A stretch of DNA of 64,000 bases from an uncultured bacterium (GCA_937905825.1 CALCXM010000074.1:62001-126000), one strand, 5' to 3'; shown: positions 33,824-43,172, counted from the stretch's first letter. The notes: generated from the sequence alone by a model not told the origin. Translations and numbers: made by a program.

Positions 33824-35647
33824 ATGGGCTACCAACTGATGCTCGCCGGGCTCGCCCTCCTAGGATTTGGAGCTCTGGGGGAAAGCGCGAAGCACGCCGG
33901 GGCCCCTCCGGACGTTCCCATCGGAACCCAAATCCAGGCCCTCGAGTTCAAGGACATCCGTTCCTTGTCGCGCTCGCTCCGGGATCTCGGCCAGCATACG
34001 GGCTACCTCTTCGTCTTCACGAACACCACCTGTCCCTTGGTTCGTCGCTACTTGCCGCGCCTGGCGAGCCTGCACGAAAGCTATGGGGAGCACGTTCAAT
34101 TTGTGGCGGTCAACGTGGGCCCCGAGGACTCGATTGGGGCCATGGCGTCCTTTGCGCTGGAGTTCGAGATTCCCTTTCCGATCGTCAAGGACGCGGGAGG
34201 CGAGTGCGTCGCGGCCCTCGGAGTCCGGCGCACACCGGAAGTGGTTTTGCTCGACGGAGAGCACAAGCTCGTCTACCGTGGGCGAATCGATGACCAGTAC
34301 CGCTTGGGTGGCGTCTTGCCGAATCCGCGCCGCAAGGACCTGGAGCTCGCGCTGCAAAGTCTGATCGCAGGGGAAGTTGTCGAAGTGCCAGAGACGACCG
34401 TGGACGGCTGCCAGATCAGCGCGAGTCAAGCGACCGTTCGCGCGCCGGGTTCCGTGACCTATCATCGCGACGTGGCCCCGTTGATGGAGAAGCACTGCGT
34501 TCGCTGCCATCAACCCTCCAGCGCCGCGCCCTTCAGCTTGCTGTCCTACAAACAAGTGCGCCGGGAAGGGGAGATGATCGCGGAGGTCGTCGGGGATGGC
34601 CGCATGCCCCCTTGGAACGCCAGTCCCGATCACGGTGTCTTTCAAAACGATCCTGCGATGAGCGCGGAAGAGCGCGCGCGGCTCGTCCATTGGGTTGAGG
34701 ATGGCATGCCCGAGGGCGCTAGCCCCGTCCAGCCGCGCCCAATTCCAGCGCCAGCCCCCGAGTGGCAAATGGGTGAGCCCGATCTCGTGATCTCCATGAC
34801 GGAGTCCCACGACATCCCAGCGGAGGGCTACGTTCCTTACCGCTATGTGGTCCTGCCCCATCTGTTCCTGCGGGAGACTTGGATCGAAGCGCTTGAGTTG
34901 CGACCCGACAACCGGCGCGTTGTGCACCACGCGAACCTCGGCTTCGCTGGCCCCGGACACACTCCCGGACCTTCCACGTTCATCACGGGCTACGTGCCCG
35001 GCGGCGCTCCCTTGGACCTCGGACACTTTGGGCAGGACCTGGCCCTGCGCATTCCCGGTCGGTCCGTGCTCGGCTTGCAGATCCACTATGTGTCCACGGG
35101 CAAGCCGGAGACCTCCAAACTCTCCGTGGGGTTGCGTTTCAAGCGCGATGTGGTGCGCAAGGAGTTGCACTACAATCTGACGGACCCGCACAATTTCAAG
35201 ATTGCGCCGGGAGCCTCAGCGCACTTGGTCAAGAGCGGCTTTCGTTTGCAAGAGGACGCAGTGGTGCTCGGCTTCTTTGCCCACATGCACCTGCGCGGCA
35301 AGGACATCACCTTCCGCGCGATCCTCCCCGACGGCTCATCGAGGACGCTGCTGGAGATTCCCACGTACAACTTCGATTGGCAGCAGAGCTATGAAGTGGC
35401 GCCCGGCACGTGCCGCTTGCCGAAGGGAACGCGCGTGGTGGCCCGGGCGCACTTCGACAACTCGGCCTTCAATCCCTACAACCCCGATCCGACTGCTGAG
35501 GTGGGCTTCGGATTGCGCACAGTGGACGAGATGATGAACGCCTACGTCGGGTTCTTGCACGAGGGCGAGGACTTGGGAATTCGCATCGAAGGGGAGCGCG
35601 GGCTTGCGGCCCGTTCTGGAACGCGCAAGCCGGAGCCCGCGAAGTAG
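33824..35647 (+). CDS. Exported redoxin - cytochrome c - PHM-like copper protein (paralogue 2)
   Basis: 607 residues from ATG 33824, the same length and domain order as the protein at 24203. The open frame extends upstream into the PHP gene but the signal peptide (MGYQLMLAGLALLGF) marks this start. The redoxin part has NTTCPLVRRYLPRL, the haem site is CVRCH at 225-229, and the copper-ligand candidates are His368-His369, His421, His487-x-His489 and Met570/571 (DEMMNAY). The loop DNSAFNPYNPDP just before the last ligand is typical of this family. Operon with the PHP hydrolase (4-base gap), which suggests oxidative and hydrolytic steps on a shared substrate. Confidence 0.84.
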   Translation: MGYQLMLAGLALLGFGALGESAKHAGAPPDVPIGTQIQALEFKDIRSLSRSLRDLGQHTGYLFVFTNTTCPLVRRYLPRLASLHESYGEHVQFVAVNVGPEDSIGAMASFALEFEIPFPIVKDAGGECVAALGVRRTPEVVLLDGEHKLVYRGRIDDQYRLGGVLPNPRRKDLELALQSLIAGEVVEVPETTVDGCQISASQATVRAPGSVTYHRDVAPLMEKHCVRCHQPSSAAPFSLLSYKQVRREGEMIAEVVGDGRMPPWNASPDHGVFQNDPAMSAEERARLVHWVEDGMPEGASPVQPRPIPAPAPEWQMGEPDLVISMTESHDIPAEGYVPYRYVVLPHLFLRETWIEALELRPDNRRVVHHANLGFAGPGHTPGPSTFITGYVPGGAPLDLGHFGQDLALRIPGRSVLGLQIHYVSTGKPETSKLSVGLRFKRDVVRKELHYNLTDPHNFKIAPGASAHLVKSGFRLQEDAVVLGFFAHMHLRGKDITFRAILPDGSSRTLLEIPTYNFDWQQSYEVAPGTCRLPKGTRVVARAHFDNSAFNPYNPDPTAEVGFGLRTVDEMMNAYVGFLHEGEDLGIRIEGERGLAARSGTRKPEPAK

Positions 35648-35759
35648 CGAGGGTTCTCCAGTTCGCAGGCGCGCTCAGACTTGCCAGCGCGCTCAAATCT
35701 GATGGGAGCCGCGCAGCGGACGGGCTTCAGCGCCCGCCACTCGCTTCCCAAACGGATCA

Positions 35760-36221
35760 TCAACCGCCCGGGGGCAACTCGTAGGTTCCGCCGTGGTTTC
35801 CCACCAAGCGGCCCTGTCGTACCAACTCACGCCAGACCGGCGCCGGATAACGTTGGGGCGGCTGAACTCCGACGATGGAGGTGGAGCGGCCCGAAGAGAG
35901 CGGTCCGCCTCCAAGACTCGACTCATGCATCAGAATCGTGACCTTTAAGGTCTTGCGAAAGGCCTTCATGGCGCGCTTCAACACGGCCCGGTCCGACTCT
36001 GGCAAGAGACGTTTGCCCGCTTCCCATCCTTCGGCCAGGGCCTTCATGGCGGGCAGGTCGCGGTCGGCGATGACTTGGGCCAACTCAGGGTCTTTGTCTT
36101 CGCAGAGCGTGCGCGCACTCTCCACCTCAGCCCAGGGAGCGGGGTCATCCGGGGTCTGGCCCAGGTGCACGACCGCGTGGACCACCACGGTACTCAGGAG
36201 TTCCATCTTCGGATCAATCAT
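35760..36221 (-). CDS. Hypothetical protein
   Basis: 153 residues, ATG at 36221 or 36206. It has no signal peptide or membrane helix. The central part is a charged helical stretch (VIADRDLPAMKALAEGWEAG and following), and the last 35 residues contain an RYPAPVWRELVRQGRL helix and a Gly/Pro-rich end. I do not recognise the family. It is convergent with the redoxin/cytochrome gene and divergent from the GT39-like gene, so it is probably monocistronic. Confidence 0.65.
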   Translation of the reverse strand: MIDPKMELLSTVVVHAVVHLGQTPDDPAPWAEVESARTLCEDKDPELAQVIADRDLPAMKALAEGWEAGKRLLPESDRAVLKRAMKAFRKTLKVTILMHESSLGGGPLSSGRSTSIVGVQPPQRYPAPVWRELVRQGRLVGNHGGTYELPPGG

Positions 36222-36354
36222 GGGGGCATGGTAGCCCGGCGCAGGGGTGCTTGCTCACTTCGATTGTAGAGCTGGCTCACGGATCGTCTTTTGAGGGGCC
36301 GCCCGCGGCGCAGAGTGCTGCGAAGCCCCGTACCCAAGGTGTACACTGCCGCCC

Positions 36355-38118
36355 ATGCTCGACGCCCTTCGAACCCGCCTGGCCCGACAACGCTCCAGCA
36401 GCCTGGCCTTGATCGTAAGCCTGCTACTGGCCAGCTGGTGGATCGCAACCCTTGAGATCGAGCGCAGCTGGGCCTGGGACGAGAGCATGCACGCTGAGTT
36501 GCCGGCGGCCCGCATGTTGCTGCATCTGCAAGCGGGGGAAATCGAATCGGCCTTCGATGTGCTGCACAATTGCGTTCAGTATCCCTTTGGCTGGCCCTTG
36601 GTTTTGATGCTGGTGCAGTGGATCTTCGGCCTCTCGGAACTAGCCTGCCGCAGCGCTGGTCTCGTGGCCTGGTGCGGGGTCATCTTCGGTAGCTTCCTCT
36701 TGGCCAAAGAGGTCGGGCGCGCAGGTCGCGAAGACGGACAAGCACCGGCCCCCGGCGAGGATCTGTTTCCCTGGCTGGCCCTCGGCTTCACCGCTCTTTC
36801 TCCCTTGGGGCTCGGTTACGGCCAAAGCCTGTTCTTGGAAGTGCCCTTCGCTTTCTGCGCAGTGTTCGCCCTGCGAGCCTGGTTGCGGCGTCTGAGTTGC
36901 CGCGGCAAACCCGGGGAAGGAGCGCGGCACGTGATCGCGGGACTCTGGCTGTCCGCGGCCTTCTTCGTGAAGTTCAACTACGGCATCCTCTTGATCTTCG
37001 GTTGTGCATTGGACGCCCTGGTGGGGCTCATGATCGCCTGGCGCCGGGGCGCGGGGTGGGCGGAGATGAGGCGGCTTTGTTTCACCTTCGCACCTCTCGC
37101 TTGCGGGCTCCTGTGGTGGCTGGTGCTGCCCTTGCCCTTTGGCTTGGAGATGGGCAAGCACCACCTGGACGCCATGCTCAGCTTTCTGACGGGCAACCAG
37201 CAGTTGGTCGGAGCGCCCCCCGAGCAACGTGTGATCTTCTGGCTCGTGTTCATGAGTTACACGACCCGGCTGTTCTTGCTGCAAGTGCTCGGGGTGCTCG
37301 GCAGCTTGCGATTCCTGCATCAACCAGGAGCGCGCCTCTTGTGGCTCGTGTTTCTCGGTGCGGGTTTGCCCGTGTGGACTCACAGCTTTCAACTCGATCG
37401 CTTCCTGCTTCCGAACGCCCCAATCTTCTGGTCCCTGGCTGCCTTGGGTCTCGCGGGATTTGTGCCCCGTTCGCCCAAGCCTCGGGCCCTCGCGATTTCT
37501 GCCTTGGCCATTGGGACCCTGCTCTTTCCAAGTTTGGACGCCCTTTGGGTGGGGGATCGACTCGAGGTTGTGCCCGCGGATGGCCCCGGGCGCGAGTACG
37601 TTCAACAGGTTCTACAGGAAAAGCACAGGCTCGGTCCCGGGCGCCGTTTTTGGACTCCAGGCTTCGCACCGCAAATCACGGATGCCTTGCTGAAGTTGGT
37701 GACAGCAGACATCCAGCCCCAGGAGCGCGCCGGCTGGATCGGCAACTCGACGGAGGTTCCACCGGCCGTCTTTCATTTAGCGCTGTACGCCGAAAGTGGC
37801 AATCGGATGCGTTTCCTGGCTGATGCGCACCGTCCGCTGGATGTGACCTTCAACGCCGAAGATCCCCATTGGGGCGACGCGGAACTGGCCATATTCGTCT
37901 CGCGCTTCGACGTGGTGATCACCACAGACCCGCCGGATCTTGCGGGCCGCGCCAACCGCGCGTTCCTGCGAGGCTACGCCGCGCGACTCTTGGATCCCCT
38001 CGGTTGGTCCGTGAAAGCTCTCGGAGAGATCTCGATCCCTAAGGATAACGGCCCACCTTTGGCGCTCACGGTCTACGCTTTGCGGCCGCCATCAAGAACC
38101 GACGGCGCAGAGAAGTAG
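36355..38118 (+). CDS. GT39/PMT-type membrane glycosyltransferase
   Basis: 587-residue polytopic membrane protein with about ten hydrophobic segments. The first loop after helix 1 carries WAWDESMHAELPAARM, matching the Asp-Glu motif of dolichyl-phosphate-mannose-type (PMT_2/GT39, ArnT-like) glycosyltransferases that use lipid-linked sugars. A Gly/Leu-rich helix pattern and a soluble C-terminal domain of about 150 residues follow. Likely transfers sugar to protein or lipid on the outer face of the inner membrane. Substrate unknown. mutS2 starts 11 bases after its stop, so the two are probably co-transcribed. Confidence 0.8.
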   Translation: MLDALRTRLARQRSSSLALIVSLLLASWWIATLEIERSWAWDESMHAELPAARMLLHLQAGEIESAFDVLHNCVQYPFGWPLVLMLVQWIFGLSELACRSAGLVAWCGVIFGSFLLAKEVGRAGREDGQAPAPGEDLFPWLALGFTALSPLGLGYGQSLFLEVPFAFCAVFALRAWLRRLSCRGKPGEGARHVIAGLWLSAAFFVKFNYGILLIFGCALDALVGLMIAWRRGAGWAEMRRLCFTFAPLACGLLWWLVLPLPFGLEMGKHHLDAMLSFLTGNQQLVGAPPEQRVIFWLVFMSYTTRLFLLQVLGVLGSLRFLHQPGARLLWLVFLGAGLPVWTHSFQLDRFLLPNAPIFWSLAALGLAGFVPRSPKPRALAISALAIGTLLFPSLDALWVGDRLEVVPADGPGREYVQQVLQEKHRLGPGRRFWTPGFAPQITDALLKLVTADIQPQERAGWIGNSTEVPPAVFHLALYAESGNRMRFLADAHRPLDVTFNAEDPHWGDAELAIFVSRFDVVITTDPPDLAGRANRAFLRGYAARLLDPLGWSVKALGEISIPKDNGPPLALTVYALRPPSRTDGAEK

Positions 38119-38129
38119 TAACAAGAGCG

Positions 38130-40280
38130 ATGGCATTCACCGACCAGAACGAAGAGCGGCAGGGAACCGTTCACGAAAACTCCGCGGACGCCCGCCTAGC
38201 TCGACAGACGTCCGCGCGCGAAGCCTTCGCGGCCGGGGCCTTGGAGTTGGACGGTGCGCTCAGCCTCTACGAGGAGTTTGTGCACTCGTCCCTCGGTCGG
38301 CGCAAGCTGCGCGAACTCGTGCCCATGGGGGAGGGAGATCGGCAGGAGGCCATCGAGCGCTACGCCGAGGTGCAGCTGCTCGAGCGCGCCAAAGACTTCA
38401 TCAGTTTGGGCGGCGTGAGCGATCCGGCTCCAGTCTTGGAATCGGCCCATGCCGGACCCCTCTCGGAAGAAGAGTTGGCCAACCTGCGCGGCATGTTGGG
38501 GGCCAGCGCTCGCTTGCAGCGCTGGTTTGAGGCGCGAGCGGCAGACGTGCCTGCCCTGGCCCGTTGCGCGGCGGAACTGCCCGATCTCTCGGCACTCTTC
38601 GATCGCTTGGACCAGGTGGTCGACGAACGCGGCCGCGTGCAAGACTCCGCGTCACCGGCCCTGGGACGCTTGCGCCGGGAAGTGCGCGAGCTTTCCACGC
38701 GCATTGACTCGACCCTGCGCAACATCGCCGGGCGTTCCGAGATTCGCCATCACTTGACCGATGGCCGTGTGCACTTGCGCGGCGGGCGACTTTGCCTGGC
38801 GGTCAAGAGCAAGGCCTCGGGGCGTGTCAAAGGCATCATTCACGACCGTTCGCAAAGCGATCAAACCGCGTTCGTCGAACCGCGGGAAGTGATCGAACTC
38901 TCCAACCGCCTGTCCGAAGCGCGTCACGATGAGCGCCGCGAGTTGACCCGCGTGCTGACCGAGTTGGCCCGCGAAGTTCTGCGCTGGGAGGGCCTTTTGT
39001 TGCTGGCCTCCGATGGCCTGGGCAAGTTGGAGTTGGCTCTCATCGGCGTGCGCTTCTCCGAAGAGTATGGAGCCCACATGGCCGCCATTTCGCCAATCGA
39101 TGGTGAGAACGGGGGTTTGGTCCTACGCAGCGCCCGGCACCCTTTGCTTTTGGCGGAGGCCCGCCGGGGCAATCTCGGGGAGGTGGTCCCGGTGGATCTG
39201 CGCCTCGGGGCCGAGTTCGATATGTTGATCATCACCGGTCCCAACACGGGTGGGAAAACCTTGGCGCTCAAAACCGCGGGGCTACTGGCCTTGCTCTCGC
39301 ACTTGGGGCTGCCAATTCCCTGCTCCCAAGGAAGTCTTGTCCCGGTCTACGACGGCATTGCCGCGGACATCGGGGATGAGCAGGAGATCAGCCAGAGCCT
39401 TTCGACTTTCTCTTCGCACGTCATGCGCATCAAGGCCGGGCTGGAGCGCGCCACTTCACGCACCCTTGTGCTGCTGGATGAACTAGGCGGGGGCACGGAC
39501 CCGGACGAAGGCGCCGCCCTCGGACAGGCTTTGCTCGAGATCTTGCTGATTCGCAAATCGCCAACCCTTGTCTCCACGCACTTGGGCCGTTTGAAGGAGT
39601 TCGCCTTCCGCCACGGTCGTGTGGAGAACGCCTGCACCGAGTTTGACTTGGAGTCCCTAGAGCCCCGCTACCACGTGTTGGTGGGGGTTCCCGGGGATTC
39701 CGCCGCCCTGGTGATTGCTGGGCGCTTGGGGCTGGACCCGGAGATCATCGAACGCGCCAACCAAAGGCTCGAGCGCCGGGATGAGGACGTCATGGAGTTG
39801 ATGGCCGAGGTGCGCGAGGTGCGTACGGAAGCGGAGCGCGCCCGGGGATCCGCGGAGCTGCGGCTCGAGGACGCAGCGCTTGCCCAGCAGGAGTTGGCGG
39901 AGGAACGGGAGGAGTTGAACCGCTCTCGGGATCTCTTGGAAGCGGAGGCTCAGCGCGGGCTCGAAGAACGGGTGCGCGCAGCGCGAGCCGTTCTCCAACG
40001 GGCCCGTGCCATTCTGCCGCAACTCTCCAGCGCTCAACGGGAGGAGATGAAGAACGTGCTTTCCGAGATGGATAGCGCTCTGGGAGGCGCCAGCTTGACC
40101 CAGCGCCGCGCCGCCTTCCTGGCCGCCATGAAAAAGGGGGACCTGGTCTACCTGCCCCGTTACAAGCAACGTTGCAGCGTGCACAAGGTTCGTCGGGACG
40201 AGGAAGAGGTCGTGGTCAAGCTCGGGCAGATGAAACTCAGCGTCTCCTTTGACGAGGTCACGCTTTACGAGTCCCTATGA
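38130..40280 (+). CDS. mutS2: MutS2-family DNA mismatch/recombination protein lacking Smr domain
   Basis: 716 residues. The N-terminal MutS core (domain III/clamp) is followed by the ABC-type ATPase: Walker A GPNTGGKT at 370-377, STFSSHVMRIKAGLERA (signature), Walker B LVLLDELGGGTDPDEG, and STHLGRLKEF. A coiled-coil (QQELAEEREELNRSRDLLE...) and a KOW-like beta domain (KGDLVYLPRYKQRC) end the protein. Normal MutS2 (about 780 residues) has a C-terminal Smr endonuclease domain; here the reading frame stops after the KOW part, so nuclease activity is likely lost. The rest matches MutS2 rather than MutS. A ribosome-rescue role is known for some MutS2 members. Confidence 0.93.
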   Translation: MAFTDQNEERQGTVHENSADARLARQTSAREAFAAGALELDGALSLYEEFVHSSLGRRKLRELVPMGEGDRQEAIERYAEVQLLERAKDFISLGGVSDPAPVLESAHAGPLSEEELANLRGMLGASARLQRWFEARAADVPALARCAAELPDLSALFDRLDQVVDERGRVQDSASPALGRLRREVRELSTRIDSTLRNIAGRSEIRHHLTDGRVHLRGGRLCLAVKSKASGRVKGIIHDRSQSDQTAFVEPREVIELSNRLSEARHDERRELTRVLTELAREVLRWEGLLLLASDGLGKLELALIGVRFSEEYGAHMAAISPIDGENGGLVLRSARHPLLLAEARRGNLGEVVPVDLRLGAEFDMLIITGPNTGGKTLALKTAGLLALLSHLGLPIPCSQGSLVPVYDGIAADIGDEQEISQSLSTFSSHVMRIKAGLERATSRTLVLLDELGGGTDPDEGAALGQALLEILLIRKSPTLVSTHLGRLKEFAFRHGRVENACTEFDLESLEPRYHVLVGVPGDSAALVIAGRLGLDPEIIERANQRLERRDEDVMELMAEVREVRTEAERARGSAELRLEDAALAQQELAEEREELNRSRDLLEAEAQRGLEERVRAARAVLQRARAILPQLSSAQREEMKNVLSEMDSALGGASLTQRRAAFLAAMKKGDLVYLPRYKQRCSVHKVRRDEEEVVVKLGQMKLSVSFDEVTLYESL

Positions 40281-40366
40281 GGCCCCCGCGGGCCCTGCCA
40301 TCCGGCCTGGAAATTTCGGGTTCTTAGTTTCTCGAAACGGCCGATCCATCTGCGTAGGGTGCGGTC

Positions 40367-41158
40367 ATGGCCCGACTACTGATTGTTGACAACGACGAAC
40401 GCATCGTTGAACTGAGCGCATGGTTCCTGAGGCGACTTGGACACGCCGTGGACACCGCTAACTCCTACAAGGCTGCCCGCATTCAGATGGGCAAGTGCTG
40501 GCCGGATTTGATGCTCGCGGACTTGGACTTGGGCTACGAGCGCGGGCAAGAGGAGTTGCCAAAACTGGCGAATGAAGGCTGTCTGCCAGCGACATTGGTG
40601 GTTTCTGGATTCTTGGATGCGGACCTCGATAGCCAGTTGCGACGCATCCCGGGAGTGCTCGGAACCGTCGCGAAACCGGTTGACTTGAAGCATCTCGAAG
40701 GCCTGATTCGCCATCACTTGGAGAACGGCGAGCGGATTCCCGCCCCAGCTCCCTCTTCGGACCCGGGTGGAGTCGAAGCCCTGGAAGGCCTGGCGCAGGA
40801 GGACGGCGAGGAGGACGGATGGGTCGAAATCGCCCCCCTGGCTCCCGGAATAAACCCGGCTCCAGCGACCCGCCAAGTGCTGTGGGGGAGCGCTCCCCTG
40901 GAAAGTCGCCCTCGCGACGTGAGCACCGATCGAGATCCCGGTCGCCCAGAGAGCTCTAGCCGTCCTGGCCTCCAATCCCGTGGGGAGCCCCAGGCGCAGG
41001 CACCCGGCCAGCGCAGGGCTTCCGAGCAAGGCCGGGCTTCCGAGCAGCGCTGGGCTCCCGAGCAACGCAGGCTTTCCGGCCAAGAACGGGCTTCCGACCA
41101 GCAGAGGGACTCGAACGTGTCCGCCCCCGGGGTTCCAGATCCTCGGACTCGGCTGTGA
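40367..41158 (+). CDS. Receiver-domain protein with repetitive disordered tail
   Basis: 263 residues. Residues 1-120 make a receiver domain: LLIVDNDER (acidic pocket), the phospho-acceptor Asp in LMLADLDLG, and a KP Lys in VAKPVDLKHLE. After about residue 125 the sequence is Pro/Glu-rich and disordered, with five hexapeptide repeats near residues 216-245 (consensus R-R-A-S-E-Q). No DNA-binding or output domain is visible. The TGA overlaps the GTG of aroC, so the two are coupled; the repeat region is also in front of aroC. A stand-alone phospho-acceptor in a phosphorelay is the simplest role. Confidence 0.75.
   Translation: MARLLIVDNDERIVELSAWFLRRLGHAVDTANSYKAARIQMGKCWPDLMLADLDLGYERGQEELPKLANEGCLPATLVVSGFLDADLDSQLRRIPGVLGTVAKPVDLKHLEGLIRHHLENGERIPAPAPSSDPGGVEALEGLAQEDGEEDGWVEIAPLAPGINPAPATRQVLWGSAPLESRPRDVSTDRDPGRPESSSRPGLQSRGEPQAQAPGQRRASEQGRASEQRWAPEQRRLSGQERASDQQRDSNVSAPGVPDPRTRL
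41012..41101 (+). repeat. Five degenerate 18-bp in-frame repeats
   Basis: Codes for RRASEQ, GRASEQ, RWAPEQ, RRLSGQ and ERASDQ in a row. Units share GGGCTTCCGA-CAG-like sequence with a few substitutions, suggesting expansion by duplication followed by drift. Confidence 0.85.
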
Positions 41159-42309
41159 GCGGGCTGACTTGGAGTAGCGCCGGCGAATCCCACGGTCCAA
41201 CCCTCGTCGGGATAGTCGAGGGAATGCCCGCGGGGCTCAGCCTGAGCACGGAGCGCATCGATCAGGAACTCGCCCGCCGGCAGCTCGGCTACGGGCGTGG
41301 CGGGCGCATGAAAATCGAGACGGATCGGGTCGAAATCCTCTCCGGTCTGAAGCAGGGCGTGACCCTCGGTTCGCCCATCGCGGTGCTCGTCAAGAACAAG
41401 GACCACGTGATCGACAAATTGCCGATTCCCGGCGACCCACGGCCAGGACACGCGGATTTGGCCGGTTGTCAGAAGTTCGGTCATCGCGATCCCCGGGCGA
41501 TTTTGGAGCGCGCTAGCGCCCGCGAAACGGCGGCCCGGGTGGCCTGCGGAAGCGTGGCGCGCCAGCTGCTCGAAGTCCTGGATGTGGAGGTCTTCGCCCA
41601 CAGTGTGGAGGTCGGCGGAGTGTGCGTGCGCGCGGACGCCTATGGGGCGGCGGGCGAGGCTCGCCATGAAATACGCGCGGCGAGCGACTTCCTCAGCCTG
41701 GACCCGGAGGCCGACGAGGGCATGCGGGCCGCAGTCGACGGGGCCAAGCAAGATGGGGACACCGTAGGCGGTGTGGTTGAAATCGTCGTGCGCGGCCTGC
41801 CCCCGGGATTGGGGGGGTATTCGAGCGCTGGCCAACGTCTGACCGGACGTCTGGCTGGAGCGCTGATGTCGATCCCCGCCATGAAAGGGGTGGAGATCGG
41901 CCTGGGCTTCGAAGCGGCGCGCCGCCGGGGCTCCGCGGTGCACGACCCGATCGAGCTGCGCGCTGGGGCTCAAACGCCCGGATGGGGGCGTTTTCAGCGC
42001 AGGACCAATCACGCCGGCGGGCTTGAGGGGGGCATGACCAACGGCGAGGCTCTCTGCTTGCGTCTGGCCATGAAACCGATCCCAACCCTGCGCAAGGGGC
42101 TCGACAGCGTCGATTTCGAGTCGGGGCAACCCGTGCACGCCACCTGGCAGCGTTCGGACATCACCGCGCTCCCGGCAGCGGGGGTGGTGGGGGAAGCCAT
42201 GGTGGCCTTGGTCCTGGCAGACGCGGTGCTCGCCAAGTTTGGCGGGGATTCCTTGGATCAGGTTCGGCGGGCCTGGGAGAGCTATCGGACGGATCTCGAT
42301 CAGATCTGA
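41155..42309 (+). CDS. aroC: Chorismate synthase
   Basis: Last step of the shikimate pathway, converting EPSP to chorismate with reduced FMN. 384 residues from GTG 41155, which overlaps the preceding TGA; no ATG occurs before the conserved start. Family motifs: SAGESHGP, GRGGRMKIE (phosphate site), GHADLAGCQKFGHRDPR, RASARETAARVACG and the C-terminal RRTNHAGGLEGGMTNGE. The His residues in ESHG and GHRD are the catalytic pair. Length fits the longer (type II) family. Gene order with the receiver protein is unusual, but the protein is normal. Confidence 0.97.
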   Translation: MSGLTWSSAGESHGPTLVGIVEGMPAGLSLSTERIDQELARRQLGYGRGGRMKIETDRVEILSGLKQGVTLGSPIAVLVKNKDHVIDKLPIPGDPRPGHADLAGCQKFGHRDPRAILERASARETAARVACGSVARQLLEVLDVEVFAHSVEVGGVCVRADAYGAAGEARHEIRAASDFLSLDPEADEGMRAAVDGAKQDGDTVGGVVEIVVRGLPPGLGGYSSAGQRLTGRLAGALMSIPAMKGVEIGLGFEAARRRGSAVHDPIELRAGAQTPGWGRFQRRTNHAGGLEGGMTNGEALCLRLAMKPIPTLRKGLDSVDFESGQPVHATWQRSDITALPAAGVVGEAMVALVLADAVLAKFGGDSLDQVRRAWESYRTDLDQI

Positions 42310-42341
42310 TCGTGTCAGCCCCTGGCGCGGGCCCAGGGAAT

Positions 42342-42373
42342 TGCATTCCTGACCGGAATTTCCGAGGAATGCA
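42342..42373. terminator. Hairpin after aroC
   Basis: TGCATTCCT / AGGAATGCA, 9 bp perfect, with an inner stem CGGAA / TTCCG in the loop, 33 bases after the aroC stop. It separates aroC from the tRNA/tuf promoter. Confidence 0.6.
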
Positions 42374-42383
42374 GTGAGAGCCC

Positions 42384-42411
42384 TTGACCCCTCAAAGATC
42401 GTCCGTACCAT
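42384..42411 (+). promoter_or_regulatory. Putative promoter of the tRNA-tuf operon
   Basis: TTGACC at 42384-42389, 16-base spacer and TACCAT at 42406-42411, 91 bases before the first tRNA. Follows the aroC hairpin directly. Confidence 0.55.
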
Positions 42412-42501
42412 ACCGCGCTCCCATCTTCGACTGGGGTGTCCGGAAGGCCGCTGGCCCGCTTGGTGCCATGGTTTACCGGGAGCCTCGTTGCGAGATCATT
42501 C

Positions 42502-42577
42502 GCCAGCGTAGCTCAGTTGGTAGAGCTCCTGATTTGTAATCAGGTGGTCGCGGGTTCGAGTCCCACCGCTGGCTCCA
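42502..42577 (+). tRNA. tRNA-Thr (anticodon TGT)
   Basis: Acceptor stem GCCAGCG/CGCTGGC, anticodon stem CCTGA/TCAGG with loop TTTGTAA, T-loop TTCGAGT, encoded CCA. The T-stem has one C-A mismatch (GCGGG/CCCAC). Confidence 0.95.
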
Positions 42578-42824
42578 AATCCTCCCCGGGGTTTGGAATT
42601 TGAAGGGAAAACCGGGGCTGGTCGGCGTTTGCGCGTCTGCCAGAGCTCACTGGAAACAAGATCACTGGATGACACGGGAGTGGAGAGCGCTCCGCTGTCC
42701 ATCACGTCGACCTCGCAAGGGGCGTCAGGGTGGAGGGCAAGCGGCTCCCACGAATGTACCGGAGAGTCAAGTGGAGAAACGACACACATGATTGGTGACC
42801 GCTTCGCGGCGACCGTCATGACAC

Positions 42825-42909
<85 letters not shown>

Positions 42910-43098
42910 TCTGCAAACCATTCCGCGCAAGCGGGGCGGCGGCAACGAGTTGCTAAGGATGCGATCGGTTCTCGACAAGCGCCGAGCGGCTCACTGCCCA
43001 TGGCGCCACTTTCCAAGCACTACTTTTTAAGTGGCGAGCAACGTACGGCCTCCCGAGGACAGGTCCCGAATTGAGCGTTGACCCCGGTCAGCTCTCTT

Positions 43099-43172
43099 GC
43101 GGGTGTAGTTCAATGGTAGAACGACAGCCTTCCAAGCTGTACACGAGGGTTCGATTCCCTTCACCCGCTCCA
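43099..43172 (+). tRNA. tRNA-Gly (anticodon TCC)
   Basis: Acceptor GCGGGTG/CACCCGC (with flanking T), anticodon stem ACAGC/GCTGT with loop CTTCCAA, T-loop TTCGATT, encoded CCA. Confidence 0.96.

Noticed and set aside
41012-41101. 18-bp repeats as a CRISPR array
   Set aside because: Repeats touch each other without spacers and are in frame in a protein gene.
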